A stretch of DNA of 64,000 nt from Siphonobacter curvatus. Its GTDB lineage: Bacteria; Bacteroidota; Bacteroidia; Cytophagales; Spirosomataceae. The position numbers and the translations under genes are program-made. Each line of letters opens with the position of its first letter. Within the stretch, counting starts at the first letter, position 1. The notes below the pieces were generated by a model. That model was not told the origin of the DNA. It searched no databases and worked only from the letters and a program-made list of their open reading frames with translations. The DNA lies in assembly GCF_002943425.1 (NCBI RefSeq), contig NZ_PTRA01000001.1, positions 1,364,001 through 1,428,000 on the forward strand, written 5' to 3'. Positions 27,690 to 35,964 of this stretch are shown one piece after another.

Positions 27690-28130
27690 TTAGGCTTCAG
27701 CAGGGCTGCAAAATTCTTCGAAAACCATTTCCAGGTGCTGAGCAATCACTTCAGCCGGACGACCTTCAATGTGGTGACGTTCGACAAAGTGTACCAGTTC
27801 ACCGTCTTTGAACAGAGCAATGGCGGGTGAGCTGGGGGGGTAAGGTAACGTGTACTCCCGAACTTTCGCTGTAGCTTCCATATCCACACCTGCAAAAACC
27901 GTCGCCAAACGATCGGGTTTGAACTGAGAGTTATTCACGGCGTATTTCACACCGGGACGAGCGGTACGGGCCGAGCAACCACATACGGAGTTAATGAATA
28001 CCAGCGTAGTACCTTCTTCGGCTTCCGCCATCGTTTGGTCTACTTCTTGAGCCGTGTGTAATTCTTTGAATCCACCTTCCGCGATATCCATTCGCATCGG
28101 CAGTACTAATTCAGCAGGGTACATTGACAT
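27690..28130 (-). CDS. BrxA/BrxB-family bacilliredoxin
   Basis: The 146-residue thioredoxin-fold protein carries the family CxC active site in NSVCGCSA and the start MYPAELVLPMR. Bacilliredoxins (YphP/YqiW) remove bacillithiol from oxidised protein thiols. Downstream of the SUF genes it may protect thiols during Fe-S assembly, an inference from position. The C-terminal half (PSSPAIALFKDGELVHFVERHHIEGR) is typical of the family. It is the last gene of the leftward SUF cluster, with a hairpin-rich 141-bp spacer before it and a terminator after it. Confidence 0.92.
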   Translation of the reverse strand: MSMYPAELVLPMRMDIAEGGFKELHTAQEVDQTMAEAEEGTTLVFINSVCGCSARTARPGVKYAVNNSQFKPDRLATVFAGVDMEATAKVREYTLPYPPSSPAIALFKDGELVHFVERHHIEGRPAEVIAQHLEMVFEEFCSPAEA

Positions 28131-28180
28131 TGCTTGATGATTTATTAAGTGATTAGACTTTTATTGGTTGATTGATACTG

Positions 28181-28267
28181 GTTTATAGTTGCTGGTTGTT
28201 TGTTAATGGTTGCTACTAGTTGCCTGATTTACTAGCAACAAACAACCTAAAACTAACAACTATAAAC
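28181..28267. repeat. Low-complexity imperfect hairpin, spacer sufT-brx
   Basis: GTTTATAGTTG at the left is complemented by CAACTATAAAC at the right end. GGTTGTTTGTT and AACAAACAACC also pair inside, giving a long imperfect stem made mostly of GTT/AAC repeats. Confidence 0.6.
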
Positions 28268-28271
28268 TATG

Positions 28272-28583
28272 CTACATGAATCCTAACTCCAATTTGGCGA
28301 CGTCCGACATCATGTCCTGACTGTACGGAGGATCGAACGTTAATTCAACGGATACGTCGGATACGCCTTCGATTTCGCGTACTTTCTGTTCAACCTCTCC
28401 CGGAATTTCACCCGCGGAAGGACAAGCCGGAGAAGTGAGCGTCATGAGTACATAAACGTTATTAACCGGAAAGATTTTAATGTCATAAATCAGACCCAGC
28501 TCGTAAACATCCACGGGAATTTCAGGGTCATATACGGTCTTCAGGGCAGCTACTACCTTGTCCCGTAATTCGGATTCAGTCAT
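28272..28583 (-). CDS. SufT-like MIP18/DUF59 Fe-S assembly protein
   Basis: The 103-residue protein shows the DUF59 pattern LRDKVVAALKTVYDPEIPVDVYELGLIY and the motif TSPACPSAGEIP containing the conserved Cys. MIP18-family proteins help mature Fe-S proteins; in bacteria SufT is often encoded with suf genes, as here. It follows sufE by a 95-bp spacer that holds a repeat hairpin. Regulation is probably with the SUF cluster. Confidence 0.92.
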   Translation of the reverse strand: MTESELRDKVVAALKTVYDPEIPVDVYELGLIYDIKIFPVNNVYVLMTLTSPACPSAGEIPGEVEQKVREIEGVSDVSVELTFDPPYSQDMMSDVAKLELGFM

Positions 28584-28587
28584 TTTT

Positions 28588-28655
28588 AGTTTTCAGTTTA
28601 TGGTTTTCAGTTTTCAGTAGCTTGCGTTTCAGTTTTCTCGTATAAACTGAAAACT
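28588..28655. repeat. Low-complexity hairpin, spacer sufE-sufT
   Basis: The 13-bp perfect arms AGTTTTCAGTTTA (28588-28600) and TAAACTGAAAACT (28643-28655) are embedded in several further CAGTTTT / AAAACTG copies, so alternative pairings are possible. Confidence 0.65.
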
Positions 28656-28678
28656 GCCAACCGAAAACTGAAGACTAA

Positions 28679-29104
28679 TCAGTTCTTCTGTAAGGCACTA
28701 AACGCCAGACCGTAGGTTTTCATTTGCTTGACCATGGAGGCCAGACCGTTGGAGCGAGTTTGGGCCAGGTGTTGCTGTAAACCTACTTTTTCCATGAAGT
28801 ACAGATCGGAATTGACGATTTCATCGGGTGTATGACCCGAGTATACCCGCACTAGCATGGAAATCAGACCTTTGACGATAATTGCGTCGGAGTCAGCCGT
28901 AAAGATAACTCGGTCGCCCTGCAGTTCTGCGTGGAGCCATACCCGGCTCTGACAGCCTTTGATGATATGATCCTCGGTTTTATACTGCTCGTCCAGAGGC
29001 GTCAGTTTTTTGCCGAGGTCAATGATGTATTCGTATTTCCCTTCCCAATCGTCGAACAATTCAAACTCTTCGATGATCTCGTCCTGGGTTTCGTTAATCG
29101 TCAT
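28679..29104 (-). CDS. sufE: SufE family sulfur-acceptor protein
   Basis: The start is placed at ATG 29104 (MTINETQDEIIEEF); the open frame upstream is made of the low-complexity repeat and is not coding. The 141-residue protein has the sulfur-accepting cysteine in IIKGCQSRVWLHAEL. SufE takes persulfide from SufS and passes it to the SufBCD scaffold. LTPLDEQYKTED and the C-terminal helical pair follow the family order. It lies between sufS and sufT on the same strand. Confidence 0.92.
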   Translation of the reverse strand: MTINETQDEIIEEFELFDDWEGKYEYIIDLGKKLTPLDEQYKTEDHIIKGCQSRVWLHAELQGDRVIFTADSDAIIVKGLISMLVRVYSGHTPDEIVNSDLYFMEKVGLQQHLAQTRSNGLASMVKQMKTYGLAFSALQKN

Positions 29105-29110
29105 ATCTGG

Positions 29111-29194
29111 TAGTTGTTGGTTGATAGTGGTTGGTAGTTTTAAGTTGATCGAATCAGTGGAAACCATCAACGAACAACCAATAACCATCAACTA
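29111..29194. repeat. Low-complexity imperfect hairpin, spacer sufS-sufE
   Basis: TAGTTGTTGGTT (29111-29122) pairs with AACCATCAACTA (29183-29194) with one mismatch, and more GTTGGT/ACCAAC copies lie between. It is the third GTT-type hairpin in successive spacers of this cluster. Confidence 0.55.
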
Positions 29195-29196
29195 AG

Positions 29197-30438
29197 TTAC
29201 GCCATGAGCTTTTTCACTCGCTGCAAACCGGCGACTAATTTATCGATTTCTTCCATCGTGTTGTACATCGCAAACGAGGCACGGGTCGTTCCGAGAATGC
29301 AGAAACGGTCCATGACAGGTTGCGTACAGTGGTGACCCGTCCGCACGGCAATGCCCTGCTGATCGAGAATGATCCCAATGTCCTGATGGTGCACGCCTTC
29401 CAGTACGAAAGACAGTACCGAAATTTTTTCCTTCGCCTGACCAATCAGCCGAATGCCGTCCATCTGACCAATTTGCTCGGTCGCGTATTGCAGCAACTGA
29501 TGTTCGTAAGCCGCGATGTTCGGTTTGCCAATCTTGGTGATGTAGTCAATCGCCGCTTTCAGGGCTACTACATCGGCGATATTGGGAGTACCAGCTTCGA
29601 ATTTGTAGGGCAGGTCGTTGTACGTCGTTTTCTCGAACGTTACTTCCTTTATCATTTCTCCACCGCCCATGTAGGGGGGCATGGCTTCGAGTAAAGCCCG
29701 TTTTCCGTACAGCACACCCAGTCCGGTCGGACCGTAGATTTTATGAGCTGAAAGAGCGTAGAAATCCGCGTCCAGGTCCTGAACATCGATGTCAAGGTGG
29801 CTACTGGCCTGGGCTCCGTCAATCAGAACCACGGCACCGGCCGCGTGAGCTTTGGCAATGATTTCTTTGACGGGATTGACCGTTCCCAGGGAGTTGGAAG
29901 CGTGGTTGACGGCTACAATCTTCGTGCGTTCGGAGAGCATACCCTCGAACGTGTAGAGATCGAGTTCACCATTTTCCAGTACGGGAATAGCCCGGATGGT
30001 CAAGCCTTTTTCGCCCGCCAGCATTTGCCAGGGAACGATGTTGGAGTGGTGCTCCAGTCCGGAAATGATAATTTCGTCGCCTTCTTTGAGAAAGTGCCGT
30101 CCGTAGGTCTGAGCCACAAGGTTAATACTCATGGTCGTACCTGACGTGAAGATGATTTCTTCCGCCGAAGGAGCGTTCAGAAAATCCCGAACGGCCCGAC
30201 GTGAGGCCTCAAAATCAGCCGTCGCTTTTTCCGCCAGCGTGTGAATACCCCGGTGAATATTGGCATTGTAGCCCCGGTAGTAATTCATCAACGCTTCAAT
30301 CACTGGAATCGGCTTTTGCGTAGTCGCGGCGTTATCGAAATAGACCAGCTTACGGCCATTGATTTCCTGATCCAGAATCGGGAAGTCAGCTCGTATGCGT
30401 TCGATGTCAAAAGGAATCGTGGAGGTTGTGGTCATCAT
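29197..30438 (-). CDS. sufS: SufS-type cysteine desulfurase
   Basis: The likely start is ATG 30438 or 30435 (MTTTSTIPFDIERIRADFP). The open frame continues upstream to 30579, but that extension has no homology-like sequence and contains the preceding terminator region. The PLP lysine is in LSAHKIYGPTGLG and the catalytic cysteine in RTGHHCTQPVM, the SufS type. The enzyme removes sulfur from L-cysteine as enzyme-bound persulfide for SufE. It has normal length (about 413 residues) and sits between sufD and sufE. A hairpin with a T run lies between sufD and sufS. Confidence 0.95.
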   Translation of the reverse strand: MMTTTSTIPFDIERIRADFPILDQEINGRKLVYFDNAATTQKPIPVIEALMNYYRGYNANIHRGIHTLAEKATADFEASRRAVRDFLNAPSAEEIIFTSGTTMSINLVAQTYGRHFLKEGDEIIISGLEHHSNIVPWQMLAGEKGLTIRAIPVLENGELDLYTFEGMLSERTKIVAVNHASNSLGTVNPVKEIIAKAHAAGAVVLIDGAQASSHLDIDVQDLDADFYALSAHKIYGPTGLGVLYGKRALLEAMPPYMGGGEMIKEVTFEKTTYNDLPYKFEAGTPNIADVVALKAAIDYITKIGKPNIAAYEHQLLQYATEQIGQMDGIRLIGQAKEKISVLSFVLEGVHHQDIGIILDQQGIAVRTGHHCTQPVMDRFCILGTTRASFAMYNTMEEIDKLVAGLQRVKKLMA

Positions 30439-30545
30439 GGTGGGAATCGTTTCTCCGTCAATCTTAGATATAATCAAGATTTTAGGAAAAGAGTTTCGGT
30501 TGGGCGTGGAAACTACGCATTCACTTTCGGAAAAAAGCGAATCTA

Positions 30546-30598
30546 AAAAAACGACCGAAACGAAGGGTGAATAACACAAGCCATCGTTTCGGTCCGTT
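30546..30598 (-). terminator. Hairpin with T run between sufD and sufS
   Basis: The arms GACCGAAACGA (30553-30563) and TCGTTTCGGTC (30584-30594) are followed on the minus strand by CGTTTTTTAG. This looks like an intrinsic terminator inside the suf cluster, 25 bp after the sufD stop. Confidence 0.7.
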
Positions 30599-30618
30599 TG
30601 TTACCGTATGCCAATAGA

Positions 30619-31935
30619 TTACACTTCGCCTACTTTCTTGGCGAGGGCGTTTTCCAGGTACTCGCGAATGGCCGGAATTTTGATTCGTTCGACCACGTCT
30701 TCGGCAAAGGCCAGCATCAGCAGAGCCCGTCCTTTTTCTTTGGGAACTCCGCGGGATTGCAGGTAAAAAAGAGCCTCTTCGTCCATCTGACCCGTCGTCG
30801 TACCGTGCGAACACTTCACGTCGTCGGCGTAGATTTCCAGCTGGGGCTTGGTATTCATCGTAGCTTCGGGAGAAGCCAGTACGTTCTTACAGCTCTGGTA
30901 GGCATTGGTTTTCTGAGCATCCTCGCGTACGAAGATTTTGCCGTTGAAAACACCCGTAGCCTGATCAAAGATGATGCCTTTGTACAATTCGTTCGAGTAC
31001 GAATTGGGCATGGCGTGATCAACCAGCGTATGGTTATCGATGTGCTGTCTGCCGTTGGGCAGATACAGGCCATTCAAGTGAGCTTCTACGTGTTCACCGT
31101 TCAGGACCAGATTCAGGTTGTTCCGTACCCAGCCGCCGTTGAGCGTTACCGTTGTATCGTGCGTCTGGCTGGCCCGGCTGTGTTGTACCTGCGTAGTGCC
31201 GATGTGATAGGCTTTCTGCGTTTCGTCCTGAACCTTGTAGTGATCGAAATGAGCTTCTTCACCCACAAATGCTTCAGTCACCGTATTGGTAAAGGAAGAA
31301 AACTCACCCAGCGTACGGAATGATTCTGCCACTTTCACTTCCGCCCGATCTCCAACGATAATCAGGTTGCGGAGCTGAATGGCTACATTCTCGGTACGGG
31401 CGTCGGAAATGAAACGGAGAATAATCGGCGTTTCAACCACTTTGCCTTTGGGTACGTAAATGAATGCTCCATTTTGAGCAAACGCCGTATTCAGAGCCGT
31501 GAAGGCATCTTTGGAATCGTCGGCATACTGGGCAAAATGTTTTTCTACCAGTTCGGGATACTTTTTGTATCCTTCGGTAAAGGGCAGAATCTCCACTTCT
31601 TCCGACGGCGAAACAATCGTCGAAAGCTGGGGCTGATACTGTCCGTTTATAAAGTAAAGAATATTTCCTGCCAGGTTCGGTATTTGGAGGGAAACCAGAT
31701 CTTCGTCCGTAATAGAGGCCACCGGCGTAATATTAAATGCCTGATTGACCAGATTTTTAACGTTCGAATATTTCCACTCTTCGTGCTTGATCGTTGGGAA
31801 TCCCAGCTGCTCAAAACGCGTCAGGGCCTGCCGCCGCCGCTGGTGTAGCGAGCTGCGACTTTCGCCGTTCATACGCGTTTCATTCAACTGAAACTCGGCA
31901 ATCAACTGGGCTTTAAAATCAATCGGAGTAGTCAT
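30619..31935 (-). CDS. sufD: SufD Fe-S scaffold component
   Basis: The 438-residue protein has the SufB/SufD beta-helix core: PLILRFISD-like strands, then VTEAFVGEEAHFDHYKVQDE, and the C-terminal TGQMDEEALFYLQSRGVPKEKGRALLMLAFAEDVVERI typical of SufD. It forms the scaffold with SufB and the ATPase SufC. The C-terminal His/Cys cluster (DDVKCSHGTTTGQ) is present. It begins 82 bp after sufC. No sufB gene is in the window. Confidence 0.93.
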   Translation of the reverse strand: MTTPIDFKAQLIAEFQLNETRMNGESRSSLHQRRRQALTRFEQLGFPTIKHEEWKYSNVKNLVNQAFNITPVASITDEDLVSLQIPNLAGNILYFINGQYQPQLSTIVSPSEEVEILPFTEGYKKYPELVEKHFAQYADDSKDAFTALNTAFAQNGAFIYVPKGKVVETPIILRFISDARTENVAIQLRNLIIVGDRAEVKVAESFRTLGEFSSFTNTVTEAFVGEEAHFDHYKVQDETQKAYHIGTTQVQHSRASQTHDTTVTLNGGWVRNNLNLVLNGEHVEAHLNGLYLPNGRQHIDNHTLVDHAMPNSYSNELYKGIIFDQATGVFNGKIFVREDAQKTNAYQSCKNVLASPEATMNTKPQLEIYADDVKCSHGTTTGQMDEEALFYLQSRGVPKEKGRALLMLAFAEDVVERIKIPAIREYLENALAKKVGEV

Positions 31936-32017
31936 TAAAGTTGGTGGATCGTCATTCGTAACGAATTCGAATGAATAACACGTTTAGAAATAAACTCGAC
32001 GAAAGCGTACGCTTGGG

Positions 32018-32776
32018 TTAGACCAGAGCATCCACTTCTGCCTTGATCCAGTCGTAGCCTTTTTCTTCCAGTTCCAGAGCCAGTTCTTTCGTGCCGGATT
32101 TCACGATACGGCCTTTGTAAAGCACGTGTACGAAGTCAGGAACGATATAATCGAGTAAGCGTTGGTAGTGCGTAACGACAATGAACGAACGCTCGCCATC
32201 GCGTAGGGTGTTTACGCCTTCAGCGACAATACGCAGGGCATCGATGTCCAGACCGGAGTCCGTCTCATCCAGAATACCCAGTTTGGGTTCGAGCATCGCC
32301 ATCTGGAATACTTCATTCCGTTTTTTCTCACCGCCGGAAAAGCCCTCGTTGAGTGAACGGCTCAGCAGAGACTGATCGATATTGACCAGTTTCATCTTTT
32401 CCTTCATGCGTTTGAGGAAGCTGACGGCATCCAGGGGTTCCTCGCCCCGGTATTTACGGATTTCATTAAGAGCCGTTTTCAGAAAGTTCGTCGTCGAAAC
32501 GCCGGGAATTTCTACCGGATACTGAAATGCGAGAAAAATGCCTTCTGCGGCCCGTTCCTCGGGAGCCAGTTCCAGCAGATCTTTGCCATCAAATTGGACC
32601 GTGCCTCCGGTTACGTCGTAGTCTTCGCGTCCAGCCAGTACAGAGGCCAGCGTACTCTTGCCCGAGCCGTTGGGTCCCATAATGGCGTGAACTTCACCGG
32701 GTTTCACTTCGAGATTGATGCCTTTCAGAATCTGCTTCTCTCCAATGGATGCCTGAAGGTTCTCTATTTTAAGCAT
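32018..32776 (-). CDS. sufC: SufC Fe-S assembly ATPase
   Basis: The 252-residue ABC ATPase has Walker [10 protein letters not shown], signature [12 protein letters not shown], Walker [13 protein letters not shown] and the switch His in VVTHYQRLL. SufC drives conformational change in the SufBCD scaffold. It is the first gene of the leftward cluster: no gene lies between it and the divergent arginine deiminase-like gene. A -7-like box TACCTTTG on the minus strand (32809-32816) is well placed for its promoter. Confidence 0.96.
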   Translation of the reverse strand: MLKIENLQASIGEKQILKGINLEVKPGEVHAIMGPNGSGKSTLASVLAGREDYDVTGGTVQFDGKDLLELAPEERAAEGIFLAFQYPVEIPGVSTTNFLKTALNEIRKYRGEEPLDAVSFLKRMKEKMKLVNIDQSLLSRSLNEGFSGGEKKRNEVFQMAMLEPKLGILDETDSGLDIDALRIVAEGVNTLRDGERSFIVVTHYQRLLDYIVPDFVHVLYKGRIVKSGTKELALELEEKGYDWIKAEVDALV

Positions 32777-32808
32777 AGCTGCTATGTCAAGGTAAATGTT
32801 TCAAAGTG

Positions 32809-32816
32809 CAAAGGTA
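32809..32816 (-). promoter_or_regulatory. Candidate -7 box of the suf cluster
   Basis: TACCTTTG on the minus strand matches TAnnTTTG about 33 bp upstream of the sufC ATG. A TTTTG lies 12 bp further upstream, shorter than the usual spacing, so this is a tentative call. Confidence 0.45.
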
Positions 32817-32973
32817 CAGGTTCTTCCGCAAAAGAATGCTGTATGTGAAGGGATAACTTGCTTTTCAACGGATTGGTTCTCTTTGGGAAAGGGAAGAAAA
32901 AGGGATTTGAATTTTTTTTCTGGGTTTAAACGAAATAGGGCCTGTTTTGGCACGAAAGGCCAAATTTCTTGTT

Positions 32974-33002
32974 TTTGAAGTGTCCGGGAAGCCTCTATCT
33001 TG
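32974..33002 (+). promoter_or_regulatory. Candidate promoter of the arginine deiminase-like gene
   Basis: TTTG at 32974-32977, an 18-bp spacer, then TATCTTG at 32996-33002. This resembles the Bacteroidetes -33/-7 pair (TTTG, TAnnTTTG). The 5' leader to ATG 33123 would be about 110 nt. Confidence 0.45.
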
Positions 33003-33122
33003 CGGCCCGAGTAATCAAGTTTTGCGGGGAGAATGGTCGATGAATAGGCAAACGAAGCCCGCGTTTACGGACGCAATGGATCGATAGTAACTCCCGAGTG
33101 AAACCCCAAACTAGTAAACCGT

Positions 33123-34553
33123 ATGCAACCCATTTTTGTCGCCAGTGAAGTAGGCACGCTTCAGCGGCTACTCATTCACAGTCCCGATTCCGGGTTAGGG
33201 AAGGTGGTGCCTTCCAAAGCTCAGGATTGGCTTTTCGAGGATATCGTCCATCTGGATACCATGCGGAAAGATGAGTACGATTATTACGTAAAAATTCTGC
33301 TATACTTTCTGGATCCGGAAAAAGTAAAGGGAAAGATTGCCCAGATTGACGCCGATCCGAAACGTTCATTCTATAAACCCGATCACCCGGAGTATTTCAA
33401 TTCCGACAAAGTCATTGAGTTCCAGAAACTACTGGCCGATATTCTGGAACAGGAAGCCATCAAGACCAAGCTCATTGCGGCGATTTGTGCCGTGGAGCAC
33501 GAGTGGTACAGCACCCAGGCCGAATTAAATGAGTTATCGCCCGTAGACCTGGCGAAAACGCTGATTTCGGGGACTACACCCAGCGGAGAAATGCTCTTTT
33601 CTCCCGTACCCAATCTTATTTTTACGCGGGATATTGGCATCACCATCAATGACCATTTGCTGTTGAACAAACCGGCCAAACAGGCCCGTACCCGAGAAGC
33701 TCTGCTGGCTCAGTACATTTTCTATACGCACCCGATTTTTGAACCCCTACGCGGAAAAATCATCGAGTTGCCCGACAATGAGTTGTACTTTCTCCTGCCC
33801 GACAACGAGAAAAATTACAACAAGACCACGCTCGAAGGCGGGGATGTGATGATGGTGGCTCCCAATCACCTCGTCATTGGAGTATCGGAGCGAACGACCG
33901 TTTTTGCGGCTCAGCAGTCGATTAAGATTTTGTTCGAAAAAAATGTAGTTGATAAAATTACGGTCGTCCGGATTCCATTCAAGCGGGATTACATGCACTT
34001 GGACACGGTCTGTACGCAGGTCAAGAAAAATGTTTGGGTGGTACTGGGTTCGCTACTGAAACAGGGTCGGCACGCGGAGGATCAGATTGATCCGACCATG
34101 AGCGGACTCATTCCGCCCAAAGCGGACGAAGATGTAAAGATTGTTCAGTTCTATAAAGATGGTACTTCGCCCAAAGAACTCGCCAGCCTGGAAGAACTGC
34201 TCACGCAGATTAGCGTAGAAGATCTGGGCTGTCGCGAAGAAGAGGTTACCTTTATTTTTTCGGGCAATAACGAGTTCCCTTACGGAGCCCGCGAGCAGTG
34301 GACCGACTCTTGTAACCTATTAGCATTAAAAGAAGGCGTAGTGATTGGTTACGACCGGAACGATAAAACACTGGAAGCGTTTCGGCAGAAGGGCTTTCGG
34401 ATTATTCGGGCCGCGGATCTGATCCATGAATTTGAAGAAGGCCTCAGCTCGCCCGAAACCCTGACGGACACGTTTATTTTGTTACCCAGTGCCGAATTAT
34501 CCCGGGCTCGCGGCGGCTCGCACTGCATGTCGATGCCCATTTTAAGAACGTAG
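33123..34553 (+). CDS. Arginine deiminase-family hydrolase
   Basis: The 476-residue protein belongs to the guanidino-group-modifying superfamily. Motifs are NLIFTRDIG, LEGGDVMMV with the acidic pair, HLDTVC with the catalytic His, and GGSHCMSMP with the nucleophile Cys468. Arginine deiminases make citrulline and ammonia; the longer N-terminal half (helices to about residue 140) resembles the family insert. Whether free arginine is the substrate is not certain, since no ornithine transcarbamylase or carbamate kinase lies next to it. It is 51 bp before ctlX, so the two probably form an operon. Confidence 0.82.
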   Translation: MQPIFVASEVGTLQRLLIHSPDSGLGKVVPSKAQDWLFEDIVHLDTMRKDEYDYYVKILLYFLDPEKVKGKIAQIDADPKRSFYKPDHPEYFNSDKVIEFQKLLADILEQEAIKTKLIAAICAVEHEWYSTQAELNELSPVDLAKTLISGTTPSGEMLFSPVPNLIFTRDIGITINDHLLLNKPAKQARTREALLAQYIFYTHPIFEPLRGKIIELPDNELYFLLPDNEKNYNKTTLEGGDVMMVAPNHLVIGVSERTTVFAAQQSIKILFEKNVVDKITVVRIPFKRDYMHLDTVCTQVKKNVWVVLGSLLKQGRHAEDQIDPTMSGLIPPKADEDVKIVQFYKDGTSPKELASLEELLTQISVEDLGCREEEVTFIFSGNNEFPYGAREQWTDSCNLLALKEGVVIGYDRNDKTLEAFRQKGFRIIRAADLIHEFEEGLSSPETLTDTFILLPSAELSRARGGSHCMSMPILRT

Positions 34554-34604
34554 TAATCCTAGTACCTGAAACGAGCCTTTCTGTATTACAGGCAAACGCA
34601 AACC

Positions 34605-35537
34605 ATGAGAACACAGTCCACCTCTAATTTATTAATGATCCGGCCCGTACGCTTCGGGTTCAACGAACAGACGGCGTCGTCTAACGCCTTTCAGAGCCTA
34701 AGCATAGCCGATCAGACGAAGGCCATTGCTCAAGCCAAAGCCCTCGAAGAATTCGACGAAATGGTACGGTTGCTGCGGGCCAAAGGAATGAACGTACTGG
34801 TAATTGATGATACAGAGGAGCCGCATACACCCGACTCTATTTTTCCGAACAACTGGGTCAGTTTTCACTTCAACGGAACAGTGATTACGTATCCCATGCA
34901 GGCGGAAAACCGTCGACTCGAACGCCGGGAGGATATTCTTCGTAAAATCGAAGAGCAGTTTTACATCAATCGTCGCGTGGACCTGACGGCGTTTGAAAAC
35001 GAAGGGAAGTTTCTGGAAGGAACGGGTTCGATGGTGCTGGACCGCAAGTACAAAATTGCGTACGCCTGCCTCTCGCCCCGGACGCACGAAGAAGTACTCG
35101 ATGCCTTTGCTCTACAAATGAACTACGAGGTTGTTAAGTTCAATGCGGAAGATGAAATGGGACGACCCATTTATCATACCAACGTCCTCATGTGCATTGG
35201 GGATTTGTTCGCCGTCGTTTGTCTAGACGCAATTCCGGATCCGGACGAGAAGTTTATGGTCCGGAGTTCGCTCGAAACCTCGGGTCGGCAGGTGGTTGAA
35301 ATCTCTCTGGAACAGATGAAACACTTTGCGGGGAATATGCTGCAGGTACGCACGACTAAAGGCGAGCAGGTGCTGATGATGTCTACGAAGGCCTACGAAA
35401 GTCTGACCGCCCGGCAAATTGATTCGCTGGATGATTACTGCCAGATTTTACATACCGACTTAAGCATCATTGAAGGCAACGGGGGTGGCTCGGCCCGCTG
35501 CATGATTGCCGAAATTCACCTGCCGATGAAGTATTGA
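34605..35537 (+). CDS. ctlX: Citrulline-utilisation hydrolase CtlX-like (amidinotransferase fold)
   Basis: The 310-residue protein of the same superfamily as its neighbour shows PDSIFPNNWVSFH, LEGTGSMVLDR with the acidic catalytic region, YHTNVLMCIGD with the His, and GGGSARCMIAEIHLP with the Cys299 nucleophile. This matches CtlX, which hydrolyses the ureido group of citrulline. Together with the upstream enzyme it could convert arginine through citrulline to ornithine without OTC. It is cytoplasmic. A terminator follows 29 bp after the stop. Confidence 0.85.
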   Translation: MRTQSTSNLLMIRPVRFGFNEQTASSNAFQSLSIADQTKAIAQAKALEEFDEMVRLLRAKGMNVLVIDDTEEPHTPDSIFPNNWVSFHFNGTVITYPMQAENRRLERREDILRKIEEQFYINRRVDLTAFENEGKFLEGTGSMVLDRKYKIAYACLSPRTHEEVLDAFALQMNYEVVKFNAEDEMGRPIYHTNVLMCIGDLFAVVCLDAIPDPDEKFMVRSSLETSGRQVVEISLEQMKHFAGNMLQVRTTKGEQVLMMSTKAYESLTARQIDSLDDYCQILHTDLSIIEGNGGGSARCMIAEIHLPMKY

Positions 35538-35565
35538 TTCAGAATAGTTTCGAGTGTTTATGTAT

Positions 35566-35594
35566 CTTCCCGAAAGCTTCCGATTTTCGGGAAG
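35566..35594 (+). terminator. Terminator after ctlX
   Basis: The arms CTTCCCGAAA and TTTCGGGAAG are followed by TTTTGTTTAGG. Confidence 0.8.
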
Positions 35595-35607
35595 TTTTGT
35601 TTAGGTT

Positions 35608-35660
35608 CCCCGCACGGCATACGGGGCTAATGATATGGAACCCCTTCAGGGTTGACGGTA
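35608..35660. repeat. Dispersed structured repeat, copy 2
   Basis: CCCCGCACGGCATACGGGG, then CTAATGATATG, then GAACCCCTTCAGGGTT. It keeps the hairpins of the copy at 20864-20914, with differences mainly in loops. Confidence 0.55.
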
Positions 35661-35910
35661 TACCACGCTCGGCCCCAATTTTTAACCGTCATGGAATAAT
35701 CGGGGCGAACATGGTTTCGTGTCTGTGACGTGGTCGATTGCTTCCAGTAAAAAAGGCAGGTTTGTTTCTAGCATTCGCTATGGAGTAGCACCTGTAGCTT
35801 CGGGTAAATGAGCCTCCTGGGCGTTTTAATACCTGGACCTATGCATTGTCCAATTCACTAAGCTTAGCATCAGGACAATGAAGCTAATACTTTGATTAAG
35901 GGCATAAAAA

Positions 35911-35941
35911 AACTCCGCTATCTCTTTTCGATAGCGGAGTT
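35911..35941 (-). terminator. Terminator after the TonB-dependent receptor gene
   Basis: AACTCCGCTATC and GATAGCGGAGTT form a 12-bp stem with a 7-nt loop. The A tract at 35906-35912 gives a minus-strand T tract. Confidence 0.88.
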
Positions 35942-35964
35942 AATCACTCGTAAGTCTTTATTCT

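Larger units (their letters stand above)
32777..33122. other. 346-bp divergent spacer between sufC and the arginine deiminase-like gene
   Basis: No gene is visible, and sufB is absent here. The two candidate promoters annotated separately face outward from this spacer. Confidence 0.5.
35538..35964. other. 427-bp non-coding spacer
   Basis: It contains the ctlX terminator, the second copy of the dispersed repeat and the TonB receptor terminator. The middle (about 35665-35900) shows no gene and no obvious structure. Confidence 0.5.

Noticed and set aside
30439-30579. N-terminal extension of SufS
   Set aside because: Upstream sequence does not resemble SufS proteins and runs into the sufD terminator.
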